A DNA stretch of 64,000 nt from Parus major (Eukaryota; Chordata; Aves; Passeriformes; Paridae), in NCBI RefSeq assembly GCF_001522545.3, contig NC_031792.1:2865960-2929959 (forward strand). The letters run 5' to 3'. Position 1 is the first letter of the stretch. The number at the start of each line of letters is the position of its first letter. This document shows positions 1-11,695 of the stretch, in pieces. The notes below the pieces were generated by a model, which was not told the DNA's origin, made no database searches, and saw only the letters and a program-made list of their open reading frames with translations. The translations under genes were made by a program, and so were the position numbers.

Positions 1-65
1 CATCCATCCATCATCCATCCATCATCCATCCATCCATCATCCATCCATCATCCATCCACCCATCC
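1..65. repeat. CATC-type interrupted microsatellite
   Basis: Tandem CATC repeat organised mostly as an 11-bp unit (CATCCATCCAT), with one unit lengthened by four bases near 23-37. It is cut by the window edge, so its true length is unknown. On the minus strand it yields a low-complexity Asp/Gly/Trp/Met frame that is not a gene. Confidence 0.95.
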
Positions 66-1113
66 CAGCAATCCAGAGTGAACACCATTCCAGCAAACCC
101 TGATCCAAGTCCTAAATCCTGAAACACCAATGAAATCCAGGTCCTGGAACACACACAGGTGGTGCCAGGAGCACAGAGAGGGCAAATTGCCCAGAAGAAA
201 ATACAGGAACCCAAATTTCCCGTGTTCCCTGTTACCTGTGAGACCAAACACCTTTTGGTGATGCCCCAGGGGATGAAGAAAGGAGCAAAGCTCCTCACAC
301 AGAGCAGTTCCATGCGGTCTCAGCTCAGCTGATCAAATTTGGTGACCCCCAGAGCTCCCACCCTTTCCCCCTCACATAGCAAAGGCAGCTCGCTGCAGCT
401 ACGAAATACAACCCTGATTTATTCCAAAAACATCCTATTTAACGCTGTCACTTCTCTTTTCCATGCCAACATGCACACGCTCAGGAGACAGACACATTTC
501 CATGCTCTCAGCTGGGAATCGTGTTCCTGCAAGGCTGGTGGATGATGCACAAACTGTCTCTATTTGTGTCCCCCCTTTCAGATGGCAGGGTGCCCACCAA
601 ACAAGCTGATTAGCACTTGCCCTGGGCTATCAAGGCAAGGCAATGGTATGTTTAGATCAGCAAACTGCATAACAATATAAATGTCATCTATTCCACAAGA
701 AGATTTGGCAGGATTTTGCATCTTGTTCCTCTTTGCGGGGATGTGCCAAAAAAGAAACACGAAGGCTTGCAGGAGGAAAGGCGGGCACGGGGTTTGCCAC
801 CCCTTCCTGGTTGCCAAAACACGTTGTGCTGCACTGGGTGCCTCGCTAGCATCCCCCAGGAGCACCCCAAGGTGTCAGATTATCCATGAACACCCCTGGG
901 ATGGATATAAATATACAGAGAGAGATCCTTTTCTTGTTCAGGCTGACGTGAAGAAATGAGGCACAACCGGCATGTCTGGCACAGCTCGGGACATGATCTG
1001 TGCCCCTGCCCAGAAAGGATGGCACCAGCCCGAGGAGAAGAGCCCTGGGTGGGCACTGCCTGGGCAACATCTCTGCTGCCAGGACCAGGCTGCAGCAATG
1101 CCCAGCAGCTCCG
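66..1113. other. Unique non-coding DNA
   Basis: I see no repeat family, exon or RNA gene here. Open frames are all below about 110 codons and overlap on both strands without recognisable domains. Confidence 0.6.
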
Positions 1114-1268
1114 GTGGAGAATGGGCTCAGGATGCTGGGATTGGGACATTCCCATGGAGAATGGGCTCAGGGCACTGGGATTGGGACATTCCCATGGAGA
1201 ATGGGCTCAGGACACTGGGACTGGGACACTCTAATGGAGAATGGGCTCAGGGCACTGGGACTGGACAC
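1114..1268. repeat. 40-bp minisatellite, four units
   Basis: Four tandem copies of a 40-bp unit start at 1114, 1154, 1194 and 1234. Each opens with TGGAGAATGGGCTCAG. Copies differ by a few substitutions and the last decays after about 35 bases. Forty is not a multiple of three, so the array is open in several frames, which accounts for the ~100-codon frames over it. Confidence 0.95.
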
Positions 1269-1550
1269 TGCAGCTGGCCTGGCACTCTTTAGGATCTGAT
1301 TCCTACTGGACACCTGTGTGATGCGGAGTGAGGGCTGGGGGCAGCTCCTGGTGGAGGAATGTCACCATTCTCACAGAGAGCATCCAGCCCTGTGGGCTTG
1401 GAGAGGGAGCTGAAGGGGAAGAAAGCTGATCCATGGCTCACTGCCAGCCAGAGGAATTCCAAGACACAGCTGGGGACAACCAGGAGGGTTCCAAAATTTT
1501 GTCCAGACACGTCACAGTTAAATCCTCAGCAGGAGGCTGACATCTCCCAT

Positions 1551-1617
1551 AGCCCAGGGTGCTCAGAGCTCCACCCAGCCTGGCCTTGGACATTCCCAGG
1601 GATGGGGCAGAGAAAAA
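1551..1617 (-). mobile_element. CR1 LINE fragment (short)
   Basis: The stretch matches the internal part of the avian CR1 3' region: a CAGGGTGCTC word, then CAGCCTGGCCTTGGACATTC and CAGGGATGGGGCA. Read on the plus strand it is the reverse complement of CR1, so the element lies on the minus strand. Both ends are lost. Confidence 0.7.
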
Positions 1618-2948
1618 GTGCAGGAAAGATGCACCAAAAAAGAGAAAAAAGCAGGAAAGAGTAACCAGAAAACCATCCTGGCATGGTGTGCTCGGGGCAG
1701 CAGCAAACCCAGATCACCACACACAGAAACTGCACCTGAGCAGGACACTGACAAATTCCAGGAGTTTTTATGGATTTCACAGGTCTTTCTCTCCAGTTTA
1801 TGTTTTGTTCCCACACCAGGAACCAAGAGCATGTCACAGGTAAACCCCTAAATTTTCTGTGCCAATTATCCCCAGAGGGTAAAGCAAAGCTCGCAGCAAT
1901 CTTCCAACACTTTCCCCCTAGAGCAAACCCAAGAGTTTTCAGCACAGTTTAAATAAATTCACAACAAAATCCTTTATCCTGGCTGCTTATTAATGACTAT
2001 CATTTCCTTGATTGAAGTTTGATTTTCACAGCAGACACTCAAACCTCTTGAATGAACTCTTCCAATCCATTCCTGAGCAAGGTTCCTTCTCTGAGATGCT
2101 CCTCAGTGCTCTGTACAACCCCACTGCATCTCAATTTCTTGATTCAAGCCTTGGGTCAATGCTCTGGAACCACAAACAGAAAAACTCCAGAGGGCCTCTC
2201 CTAAGGAGATTATGCAAAATGTCACTTAGCATAAATTCCTATTTGAAAATGGAAACGTTTTTTTTATTCGTTATGCTAATGAAAAATCAGAAAAGATATT
2301 TTGTATTTCTGATATTAAAGAGAAACCCTGAACTTTTTCTTAGTCATGCCCTTCTGCTATTGCATATTCCTCATAAATTCATATTTACAATACCTTCTGT
2401 TACCAATTTCTTTTATTTCTGAGAACAGAAATGGCTCTGAAATGCTTTTGTTTGCTTAGCAATATCCAGAAGCATTAGACTTCTCTTACATAAGAGGATT
2501 TGTACTTTACATTAAAGTTTTCAGGGGAGAGATATTTAAAAGATTATGAAATATGCTTGCAAAAAGAATAAAAAAAAATAATTAAAAAAAAAGGATGTTG
2601 GAACATATCCATCAATATTTCAGTATAAATTGTTGAAGCACCAGAATTACACGGTGCAATTATCTGGCAGAATGTATAGCTCCTAGCACTGATCTTTATG
2701 TTCAACAGAAAAAACGGTTTAATACATCACAAATGAATGTTCATTAAGTTGTTGGGGAGAATTCTGTCATAATTGAATAATGAAATGACTGCACCTTGAG
2801 CATCTGCTTAAAAACTCTGCTGCTCTGACTGGATCCAGCACAAGGGGTCTTTTATGGGATATTTCTGCCAACACCAAGGTTTGGATGAAGCCAGATTTTT
2901 TTCTGGTTATTGACCACAGATTTGGACTCTCCCTGTGAGCAGTTCAGA
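1618..2948. other. AT-rich unique non-coding DNA
   Basis: No repeat family or exon recognised. The centre (about 2240-2600) is strongly AT-rich with A-runs near 2570-2592. A 136-codon frame at 2012-2422 has no domain, and its Phe/Leu-rich composition is what AT-rich DNA gives by chance. Confidence 0.55.
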
Positions 2949-3139
2949 GTATGGAACAAGTCAGTGGCAATTCTGATCCCTGGGGGTCCCTCCCAACTCA
3001 GGATATTCCAGGATACCTCAGATGAGGCGGACAACAGGCTCCAAGGAAAAATCGTGTAAAAGGCTTTGGATTTCTCTCAGATTTCTTTTTTTCAAAACAA
3101 AAGAAATTAGTGAAAATTCTATTAATATGTCACAGAGTC

Positions 3140-3145
<6 letters not shown>
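2949..3145. repeat. Degenerate duplication, copy A
   Basis: This segment is repeated about 326-330 bp downstream (copy B, 3271-3480). Shared landmarks in the same order are ATGGAA, TTCTGATCC, AACTCAGGATATTCCAGGATA, CAGATGAG, GGACAAC, TTTGGATTTCTC, AGTGA-AATTCT and TCRCAGAGT. The core at 2970-3015 reads like a plus-strand CR1 3' end (GGTCCCTCCCAACTCAGGAT), so the duplicated unit may carry a CR1 tail. Confidence 0.8.

Positions 3146-3189
<44 letters not shown>
3141..3189. repeat. (ATT)16 microsatellite
   Basis: About 16 uninterrupted ATT units directly follow duplication copy A. A degenerate TTA/TTG tail runs on to about 3238. Confidence 0.97.
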
Positions 3190-3190
<1 letters not shown>

Positions 3191-3270
3191 AGATTATAAT
3201 ATTATTAATATAATTATTATTGTTATTGTTGTTGTTGTCACTAGTCTCCCAGTGAGCAGTGCCACGCTGT

Positions 3271-3495
3271 ACATGGAATATTGAATAAAATCAGTGAAAA
3301 TTCTGATCCTTGGGGTTGCAACTCAGGATATTCCAGGATACCACAGATGAGCTGGACAACTGGGTTGAAGAAACTATTACATAAAAATATTTGGATTTCT
3401 CCCAAATTTTGGGGGTTTTAAAAGAAACGAGTGACAATTCTGTTGATACATCGCAGAGTGTTTTTTCAGTATTATTGGGATGATGATGATGATGA
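3271..3495. repeat. Degenerate duplication, copy B, ending in (ATG)n
   Basis: Second copy of the segment at 2949-3145, with the same ordered landmarks and many substitutions and small indels, so the duplication is old. It also ends in a trinucleotide run, here about five ATG units at 3480-3495 rather than ATT, which suggests the microsatellite was seeded at the same place in both copies. Confidence 0.8.
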
Positions 3496-3774
3496 GGAAT
3501 ATTATTATTTTCCTCTATATTCTGCCTTTACAGCAACAGCTCCCATCCCCTGACCCTCCCACTCCCCAAAGTGTTTGGCTGGGACCCCCCACCCTGGGCC
3601 CATTTTTTTGCCAAACAGGGGCAGATTTGGGGCTAAGGGGGGACACGAGGAGAGCTCAGCCAAACCCCCCAGTGCCAGTTTGAGCTGCTGTGGATGTGCA
3701 GCAGGGCCCAGGACGGCTGTTCCCTGGCAGTAAATATTCCAAGTTCCCCCCTGGCACACAAAGGGAGCAGTTTT

Positions 3775-3945
3775 CCGCTGCTGTAGATCACGGGCCGTGG
3801 ATAATCAGCCCGCTATTCACTTCCCCGGCGCTGCGGAAGCGCAATCAGGAAAGCATTATGAGCAAAAACCTGCCCTGCAGGGATAGACTTGCTTTAATAA
3901 TGTTTATGACTTGTCCATATTGTATTTATGTCTGGAAGTTGATTC
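3775..3945. other. Candidate conserved non-coding element
   Basis: Unique, repeat-free, complex sequence with homeodomain-like TAAT words (GGATAATCAG, TTTAATAATG) and an isolated group of CpGs (GCCCGC, CCCCGGCGCTGCGG). It looks like a conserved regulatory element rather than decayed repeat, but this is judged by eye and no alignment was possible. Confidence 0.3.
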
Positions 3946-5685
3946 CTTGGGTTTTCCCACCCTTCCCCCCCGCAACTGCCAGCCCCCAAAAGACAATTTG
4001 CAAGCTGGATGCTCCGCCAGGAGAAAAGGGGGAAGTGTTGATGGACACTCTCCTCCCTCCAGCTCAAGATCCCAGCCAGAAATAACACTTGATTTTATTT
4101 TATTTTCTTCCTAACCTCACCTTTTCCTGGACTGCCTGGTTCAAAACCAAGCCCATGTTTCGCACATTAACAGGTTTGGCCTCAAAAAGTGCAGCACTTT
4201 GGGCAGGTGCTGCCCTCATGTCCTGAAAACCAGCCAGGATTGATGCCACAAGCAGCAATAATGGGAGAAAATGATTGGAGATTTCTCCCTTTATATCGTA
4301 ATTTTCACTGAGTTCTTTTAAAGCCATCCATCTCAGTCACCCAAATCCATCCCAGGAAACAAATCCCAGAGAGGAGCCAATCTGCAGATAAATTGCAGGG
4401 ACATGGGCTGGGAGAAAACCCAAGCAGAGAATTTCTTCCTCTCCACACTCCCAGGCAGGTTCTGCAGCAGGAATCTGCTGTGTTTGCTCTCCCTGGGTTA
4501 TTCCACTTGGATTCCACCTCTCCCTCCTGCAAAATCTGCCCCAAACTTCCCCATCTTCCAAGGTTTTCAAGTCACCAAATGCTGAAGCTTTGGCTTAATT
4601 GTGGCAGGTAAATGTGATGGCAAAGGCACGCACGCAAACTGAATCTCCAGGGAGGAGGGTGCACAAGAATTCCTCAATTCCAGGGATTTCCTGGGTGTTT
4701 TGCTGCATTTCCCTTTTGTCCAAGTGCTCTCACTCTGCTGGGAGGCAGGAAAATCCCCAGGCACCTCTGACTTTGCGGATCCAGAGCTGGATGCAGGGAT
4801 GGCTCAGATCTTCAGGCACAAAACCTTCCAGACACATCCCCTGGCTGAGGGACGCCTGCCCTGGCAAACCATCCTCTCCCCAGAACAAAGCACATCCAGT
4901 TTTGGCACAAATACCCCAAAACGAGGCAAGACCAGTTAGATGAATTTAGAAGCCAACAAGAAGGAGTGTCTGGGCTCCCCAAACTCCGGCAGATCCTCCC
5001 AAGCCCTGGGGCAGGGCTGGGTTGTACAGAGAGCAGGCGAAGCTGAGCCTGGGGGAGCCCTGAGAGCACAGAGGTCACCAGCAAAAGGAGAAATACGGAT
5101 TTTATCCCTGCCCTAGGGGCTCTCCCTGGGGAGATGGAGAGGAGGAATCACTTGCAAAGGCTCTGCTGACCTCTCCCTGGCAGGCTGGGCACGCAGTAAG
5201 GGCAGGTGGAGGTGAGCATCTGTGGCTCCTGTGCCTCGCAGCTGCCCTGCACTCAAAGCTTTGTTCTGTTTTACAGCACTAAAAGACAAAATAAACAAGT
5301 CAGTCATGACTTCACTCTCCTGTGTGCCTGTATTTGCCTACAAGAAAAGCCCCCAGAAGCCACAAGGTTTCCTTTTTATTTACCTCTTTTATCTTTGCTT
5401 ATTTTCTCTGGTGAAAAGTAACCCAACCTTGGCTCGGTATAAACCCAGGCAGAAACAAAAACCCTCTTGAATTCCTCTTCATTATAAATGGATTGTCAAT
5501 GTGTTAAATAAATCAGTGAAAATGGAAATCCAAAAATAAATAGCCATCCTGCTGTTGCCATGACAACTCAAATTTTTTACCTGGACAGAGATTTTCTGTT
5601 TCACAGTTCGTAATCGCTGAAAAGGAGGGTCACATTTATTTTATTTTTTTTAATCCTGGCACATTTCACCACCTACCCCCAACAT
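3946..5685. other. Unique non-coding DNA
   Basis: No repeat family, exon or RNA gene recognised. Open frames reach at most about 114 codons and overlap in several frames on both strands. Confidence 0.55.
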
Positions 5686-5710
5686 AAAAAAAAAAAAAGG
5701 GGGGGGGGGG
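5686..5710. repeat. Homopurine A(13)G(12) tract
   Basis: An uninterrupted run of about 13 A is followed directly by 12 G. Such junctions are prone to slippage and triplex formation, and their length is often wrong in assemblies. Confidence 0.95.
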
Positions 5711-5914
5711 ATTATTTTTGGTTACTTTCTAGCAAATGAGGGGAAGATCAAAGAGAGAAGCTATTTTTCACTGCAGACAGGAGAAAGGAGACACATTCCA
5801 TTTACAACAACAGAGCTCAGAGCATCGACTCAGCCCAGAAAGGACAGAGAACACGAAAAAATTCAGGATTTCAAGGCTTTCATGTGGCCCTGCCATGCAA
5901 AAGGCAGGGCACAT

Positions 5915-6095
5915 ATAGAGCAAGATTAGCATATCTTAAAAACATATTTTGGCTCATTGATTAAGGCAGTTTTACCATGGGAAAAAGCAACCTCGCCTCA
6001 GAACATCAATAAATGTTTTGCAGCTTGTGCCACTGTTGATGTCAGTGAAATGTGTGCTTAAATGACCCAGACTGCAAAATTAATGCACTTCCTGG
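5915..6095. other. Candidate conserved non-coding element
   Basis: Repeat-free AT-rich block with TTAGCATATC, GGCTCATTGATTAAGG and AAATTAATGCAC words. The texture is that of a conserved regulatory element. No alignment was available, so confidence is low. Confidence 0.25.
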
Positions 6096-7269
6096 TCCTT
6101 AAAAATGGGAGAAATCAACCCAATCACCCCAAATCCATGTGGGGAAGGGCAAGGCAGTGAAAAATCCCATTTTGCAGCGGAGTTATCTCCTGATCTACCC
6201 CAGGTGTGAGGGCAAGGAACATTCTGGGGTGGGAAATTGAGGGGAATTCACCAAGAGCTACCCCAGTTGTCACCTGGGACTCCCTGGCCAAGGCCAGCAA
6301 AGTCACACCAAGGTCTTTTATTCCATTTTACCTGCTTTAAATAATCTGTTTGGTATCTGCTTGTCTGGAGCCTGGTGGGTGGATGATTCACAGATCAGAG
6401 AACACCTTCATCTCTTGGCTGGCAGACAGGCAAGAAGCCTTTCCTTCACCCCAAGAGGTAGCAAAAAAAGAAAAAAATACAGCCAAAAAATACTTTAAAA
6501 GTTCAGAAATTCAAAAAGGCAGCTAAAGAAATCCCAGTTGAAAATAGCATCACTTTGGTTTGCTTCCATTGGCCAATGGGAACAATTTCTTCGTTAAATA
6601 ACAAATTTCTTTGTTAAATAAAATGAATTTTCAAAATGGAGCCTTGACCAAAATATTTTCTTCAGGTTGAAACTTAGTGACTTGTTAAAAAAACAAACAA
6701 AAACCCAAATAAAAACAAACAAAAAATCCAAATTCAAACAAACAAACAACCCCTGAAACATTCTGAGTTGGGGACAAGGGAGGAAGCAGCAGAGAAGGAA
6801 AATGTTCCCAGTGAAGAATCTCCACAAATTGGCCTTTTCCACCAAAAAAATACCTTTTGTCACAAAATGTCTCGACTTGCATTCAGTGGAATGAATTAAT
6901 CTTGGTAAAAAATCCAGCCTAATGGCAACAAAATGCTAAACACACCCCCATAAAATCAGACAATCCAGTGAGAAATTCTCATGGAAACATAGCCAGGATA
7001 AAGAGCTTTCGCACTGAAATGTAGTTTTGTTATTAATATATGTTCCTCCCATTTGCTGGGATTTTTATGGCTCTCTACACACACATATGCAACACACACA
7101 GGGATTGGGAAAGTGCTCCAAACAAATCTGGGTGTTTGCATCCTGCCTTGCCCGAAAAGCAAAGCAGACTGTTCAAGCAGCAGCCGCTGAAAGCAAGCAT
7201 TCAATTCTCCTCAGAGGCTCGTTTTCCTCTAAATGGGCCTCTCAGACTCGGTGACAACTCTTAGCTGCC
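6096..7269. other. Non-coding DNA with a short duplication and CAAA-rich tract
   Basis: At 6582-6620 a 19/20-bp unit (ACAATTTCTTCGTTAAATA type) occurs twice in tandem. At 6688-6751 there is an A-rich tract with many CAAA units. No gene or interspersed repeat is recognised in the remainder. Confidence 0.6.
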
Positions 7270-7336
7270 TGAGAAAAAAAAACTGGAATAGAAAAAAAAA
7301 AAAAAAGAGGAAAAAAAAAAAGGAAAAAAAAAAAAA
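7270..7336. repeat. A-rich simple repeat
   Basis: Runs of 9-15 A are separated by short purine breaks, so nearly the whole 65 bases is homopurine. The Phe-rich minus-strand frame across it is a by-product. Confidence 0.9.
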
Positions 7337-7486
7337 AGAACCTATTTTCCAGTGCAAAGTAATCCCTGCTCCATTGCCATGGCACCAGACATCCGTCTCT
7401 TTCTTTCATTGACCAGACGAGGTCCTCCTCAGCCTCTAGCTCCTTTTTTTTTAAAAAAAAATAAATTTTTTTTTTTTGTTCATGCA

Positions 7487-7512
7487 TGTGTGTGTGTGTG
7501 TGTGTGTGTGTG
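7487..7512. repeat. (TG)13 microsatellite
   Basis: Uninterrupted alternating TG, preceded at 7443-7478 by T and A homopolymers. Alternating purine-pyrimidine DNA of this length can adopt Z-form. Confidence 0.95.
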
Positions 7513-8540
7513 CTCCTGAATTTGTTTCCTTGGTAGGAAAAGGAGTCATTAAAGTATTAGTTGGGGTTGATTGATTCTTCAGGGAGGGGAGAGGGGTTTG
7601 TGGGGCTTTGTCATGATCTCAAAACAGAGGTGCAAGGTTGGAATAAGAAAAGGAAGATGCAGCTTCGCCCCTTGGAAAGCCCAAGAGCCCCCTTTACAGG
7701 CTGGAAGTTGAATCCTTTCCAAAAAAACTCGCTGATTTCTTCAAGGTATTGTGAGCATCCGTGAAATAAAGGAGGAGGACAGTGTAATTTCTTTTTGCTT
7801 TTAACTTCAGAGCAGTTTACATGATTGTGCCATGGCTGAGGAGCTGCCTACAGACTGCAGCAAAAATATAAAAAGGGGAGAAAAACAAAAAGCAGCAACT
7901 GAGATTAAAAAAAATAGAGAAAAACAATCAAAAAGAAATATATATGTATACATATATACACTCAAAAACAAAGCAGTGCTGGAAATCATACAGAGGTTAC
8001 CAAAACCACCTTAAATCTGCTCCCCCCCTATTTTTTTTTCCATGCCTTCCTATCCTCTCCTGCTTCCCAGGTTAAGGAAATCCAACCCAATTCCAGCTTT
8101 TTGGGGTGAGCACGGTGCTATAAAAGTGCTGCCTGATGACTCAGCATCTGTTGCTTTTCTTTTCCTCCCTGGGAAGCTGGAATTGTCTCCGTGTGGGATG
8201 GGGGGTGTTGCAGGTGCCCCATTTTTGGGGGAATGGCTCAGCACCTTGGTGGGATGTGGCTGCACATGTGCAGCTCTGATTTCTCCATCAGGGCAAGAGA
8301 ACTTGATGGGTTTTGTAAGGAAAACAAAGGAAATTTCCCCTCAGGCAGAGGAAGAACATCCTCAGCGCAGTTTCTGTGGATTTTTACTAATGAACAACCC
8401 CCAACACCCACCCCAGCCTCCAACAGGAGCCCAGACGAGACAGACAGCTCCGAGCTGCCTAATGCCACACCTTCGGATTCCATAAAAAAATCCATTTCCA
8501 GTGGCCAGGGCAGAGGAGGGAGCAGGGCCAGGGGACAGAT
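7513..8540. other. Unique non-coding DNA
   Basis: No gene seen. A short TA-rich run lies at 7938-7961. A 147-codon frame at 8042-8485 overlaps others in two more frames and on the minus strand and has no domain. Confidence 0.5.
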
Positions 8541-8562
8541 GGATGCTCAGGGCACACCCTGG

Positions 8563-8660
8563 GCCGCGTGTGCCCACGGTGGACGCGCCTCCAGCGCGCT
8601 CCCGACGCCCGATTGATTCCCCCTGGCTCCTGCAGTCCGATCAATTCTGCATTCAGCGCA
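8563..8660. promoter_or_regulatory. Small CpG-dense cluster
   Basis: About a dozen CpG in roughly 100 bases (for example GGCCGCG, GGACGCGCC, CAGCGCGCTCCCGACGCC) against a CpG-poor background. It is too short for a standard CpG island but could be an unmethylated regulatory patch. No exon is recognised nearby. Confidence 0.45.
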
Positions 8661-10045
8661 GAGCTGAGGGAATTTATTACTCCTCGGAAAGTTCCCAGCA
8701 GAAAGGGAGGTGGATGTGTGGGGCAGAGCCCAGGGCTGCAGCGGTTTTTCACTCGCCCCTTCCCACGCTGCTTCCCCAGAAGGTGTCGAGTGCCTGATTT
8801 AGGAGCAGCAGGTCCAGCTCTGAGGGTGACACGAGTGCTCCTGGCACGGTGGCATCTCCCAGAGGCACCATTTGGCCCAGATTTCGTTATTTAGATTGCT
8901 GGGCACGGAAAGGGGAAGGGGGAAGGAGGAGCAGAGGGGTGAGGTGATTTCAAACACGCTCATGACATCATCTCATCACCCTGAGCCCAAACCATTTATC
9001 AACCTGGAGCTGAATTCTCCCAGCCAAGGCCAAGAGGACGCTTTTGTTGGGCACAGGGGACAAAGTTACCTTGCAGTGCTCTGGATGCTTTGGCACTCAC
9101 ACATCTCAAAACTCATCTCCCATTGCATTAAGGAAAACGTGTCTCCCCCAGTTGGCACAACTGTGAAACCCACTCCTGTCTGACACCTCCCTGAGCGCCA
9201 GGAGCAGCCTCCTTCCATCCCCACTTCAGGGTCAGCCTTTCCTAAAGCCCTGATAAACAGAGACTCCTCTATTCCAGAAGAATCTGGACTCCAGGAAGAT
9301 TCCCTGGCTTGTTTTATACTCAGAATATTCTGATTATATCAGAATGTGGGTCCAGCACCCACATTCAATCTCTAGCAGCAGGAACTGCAGTAAACTGAGC
9401 CCAAGGAGGAAGGACAAAAGAAGAGAGAAAACTTCAGCTCATGGCTCTCCCTGGAAAGGATGGATAGCAGTAAGGGAATGCTGCTTCCTTTAGCTGGGAA
9501 GGGAGGGAATGATGAGATTTTAGTTCTCTCTTCCATCCAACCCCGGTTTGTAATTTAACACCTTCCCCAGAATATTCTCCTGCCTCCTCTAAAACATCTG
9601 GGCAGAGGCTATGAACTCCAGCGTGGCTCCTGCTGCAAAAAGGAAGGGAATACCAGGGAGCAAGATGGCAAATATTGGACAATGAGTCAGGAACACGTTT
9701 GTGCTTAAAGACCTTTATGATCAGGCTCAGTTTCTGGAAGATGGAGCTGGGACATGGATATAAATATGGCTTTGAAATTGCTTGCAAATAAAATCTCCGT
9801 TCCTACACCCAGAAAAATACTGCAATAATTCCAGCCCAGAGGTTCCAAACCTGATTCCTCACCCCACATTCCAAATTCATATCCACAGCACCTGACGGGA
9901 TTTTTGTTCTTGCTTATTTGGCTACTCCTGCCTCACACAGCCCCTCCTGAGGATGTGCTGGGATTGGCTCTAAAACTGCCTCCTTCCCACCAGGATTTTT
10001 ATGCAGACAAATAAAACGTGAAGCAGGACCAAACCACGCGGGCAG
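8661..10045. other. Unique non-coding DNA
   Basis: No repeat family, exon or RNA gene recognised. Confidence 0.5.
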
Positions 10046-10073
10046 CATTTCACATTTCACATTTCACGTTTCA
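10046..10073. repeat. 7-bp tandem repeat (CATTTCA)4
   Basis: Three exact CATTTCA units are followed by one variant, CGTTTCA. Confidence 0.9.
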
Positions 10074-11695
10074 CACCTTGACCTCTCCCAGGCACAAACC
10101 AGTCCCCCCCCAGCTTCAAGAGACACTAAAAATAGAGTCAGGTCAAATATAGCTGGGACATCTCACACAGAGCGCATCTCACACCGGGCTGAGTCCAAAA
10201 CACAGCAAATTCACATCCTGCTCCCTCATTCCCAGCAGCTCCTTCAAGCAGCAAAATGAAAATGATGGGATTCGCCCAAATCCCATTGTCTGTGCTCGTC
10301 TCCACTTCCCTCCGCGTCCAATTCCGCAGACAGCCAGAAGAGGGGGATCACATACAGGACTGACCAAAGGTGACTTCACCAGAAGCAGTTTTCCTTCAAC
10401 AGATTTTTTTATTATTTTAAATTTGTCCTTTCCCCATTCCAATTCCCACTGGTGACAGGGGAAAAAAAAAATCCCCTCCTCTCCAAGAATCTCATGTGAA
10501 CAAAGCCGGAGTCAGTGAGGCAAGGTGGTAACAGAGTAATTTATGGTGGTTTTAGGAGGAAAAGTGTGGGTTTAAGTGAAACCACACTAAATTAAAAAGG
10601 AAAAAAAGTTTAGTTCCTGAGAAAAAGAAATGCTGGAACAACAAGGAGTAATAATGGAGAATAATGGGCCTCTGAGCTGCTCTTGTGGACCTGATTCGGG
10701 TTCCACAAGTTCCAATAAAGCAGCAAAACGCTGACAAACAGCCTGGCTGGGGGGGCTGGTGCAGAAATCACATCCATTCTTATTTTTCTTAATTTTGGAG
10801 AGAGAAACAACAACACAGCACACAGAGAAACAGGGCAGAAACTTTCCCAGTCCTTCCTCAAGTGGGGGAGAAGCCGAGCCCTGGACTGGCCTGGATTTCA
10901 CATACCCCACAAGGAGCAGAAGTCTCAAATTATCCTGCCAAAATCTTGGAATTCAAGGGAAAACCTTGAACTCTGAAGTCATTAGGAGACAATAAAGAAT
11001 TGATTAGCTTTCCCTGCCCCAGGCTGCAGCCTCACAAGTCATCCTTCCCTCTCTGCTGCCCAGCACCTGCCCCTACACCCATTTTCCTCGCTCTGACATT
11101 CCAGGACACCCTGGAGCTGCCAGATCCCTGCTTTTCCAGCATCCCCAAATTCTCACTTGGCACCTCCAAAATCCCCCAATGCCCTAAAGGCCACAAAAGA
11201 GTGCAATTCCCGGTTTACAGGGATTTGTCTTTCTGGATTTGAATGCTGAATTCAGCAGATTCAGGCACCCAAATCCTGTAGGCTGACACACAAATCCTTG
11301 TCATTGTCCCTCAATTTTTCCCCCACCCCTTCTGGCAGGTTGATGCAAAGCATTACCACACAGCAAATAAAAGAAATAAAAATAAATAAATGCTCCTCCA
11401 AAAAAGGACAATTTATTTAGATGTTGTGGGCCAGATTTACACCAAAACCGGGGAGGGATTGATGCTGATTTAGCCAAGGTGGGACCCAGGTGCTGCCCAA
11501 GAAACCCCTCCAAAAAAATTAAATCTATTTTCCCTGGCTTACTTTCACAGAAGAAAGAAACCAGCTTCAGAAATAATCCAGCCAGACCCCTGGGGAGAAG
11601 GAGGAGGAATAAAAAATAAATAAAAAAAAAAAGCCCAAAGTAAAGCAGGCTCCTTCTGGTGTTCCCAGACTGGGGGAAGGAGGGGCAGAGTCTGG
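10074..11695. other. Unique non-coding DNA
   Basis: No repeat family or exon recognised. A 152-codon minus-strand frame at 11301-11759 is Phe-rich over an A-rich plus strand (11,361-11,400 and 11,608-11,632) and has no domain. Confidence 0.5.
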
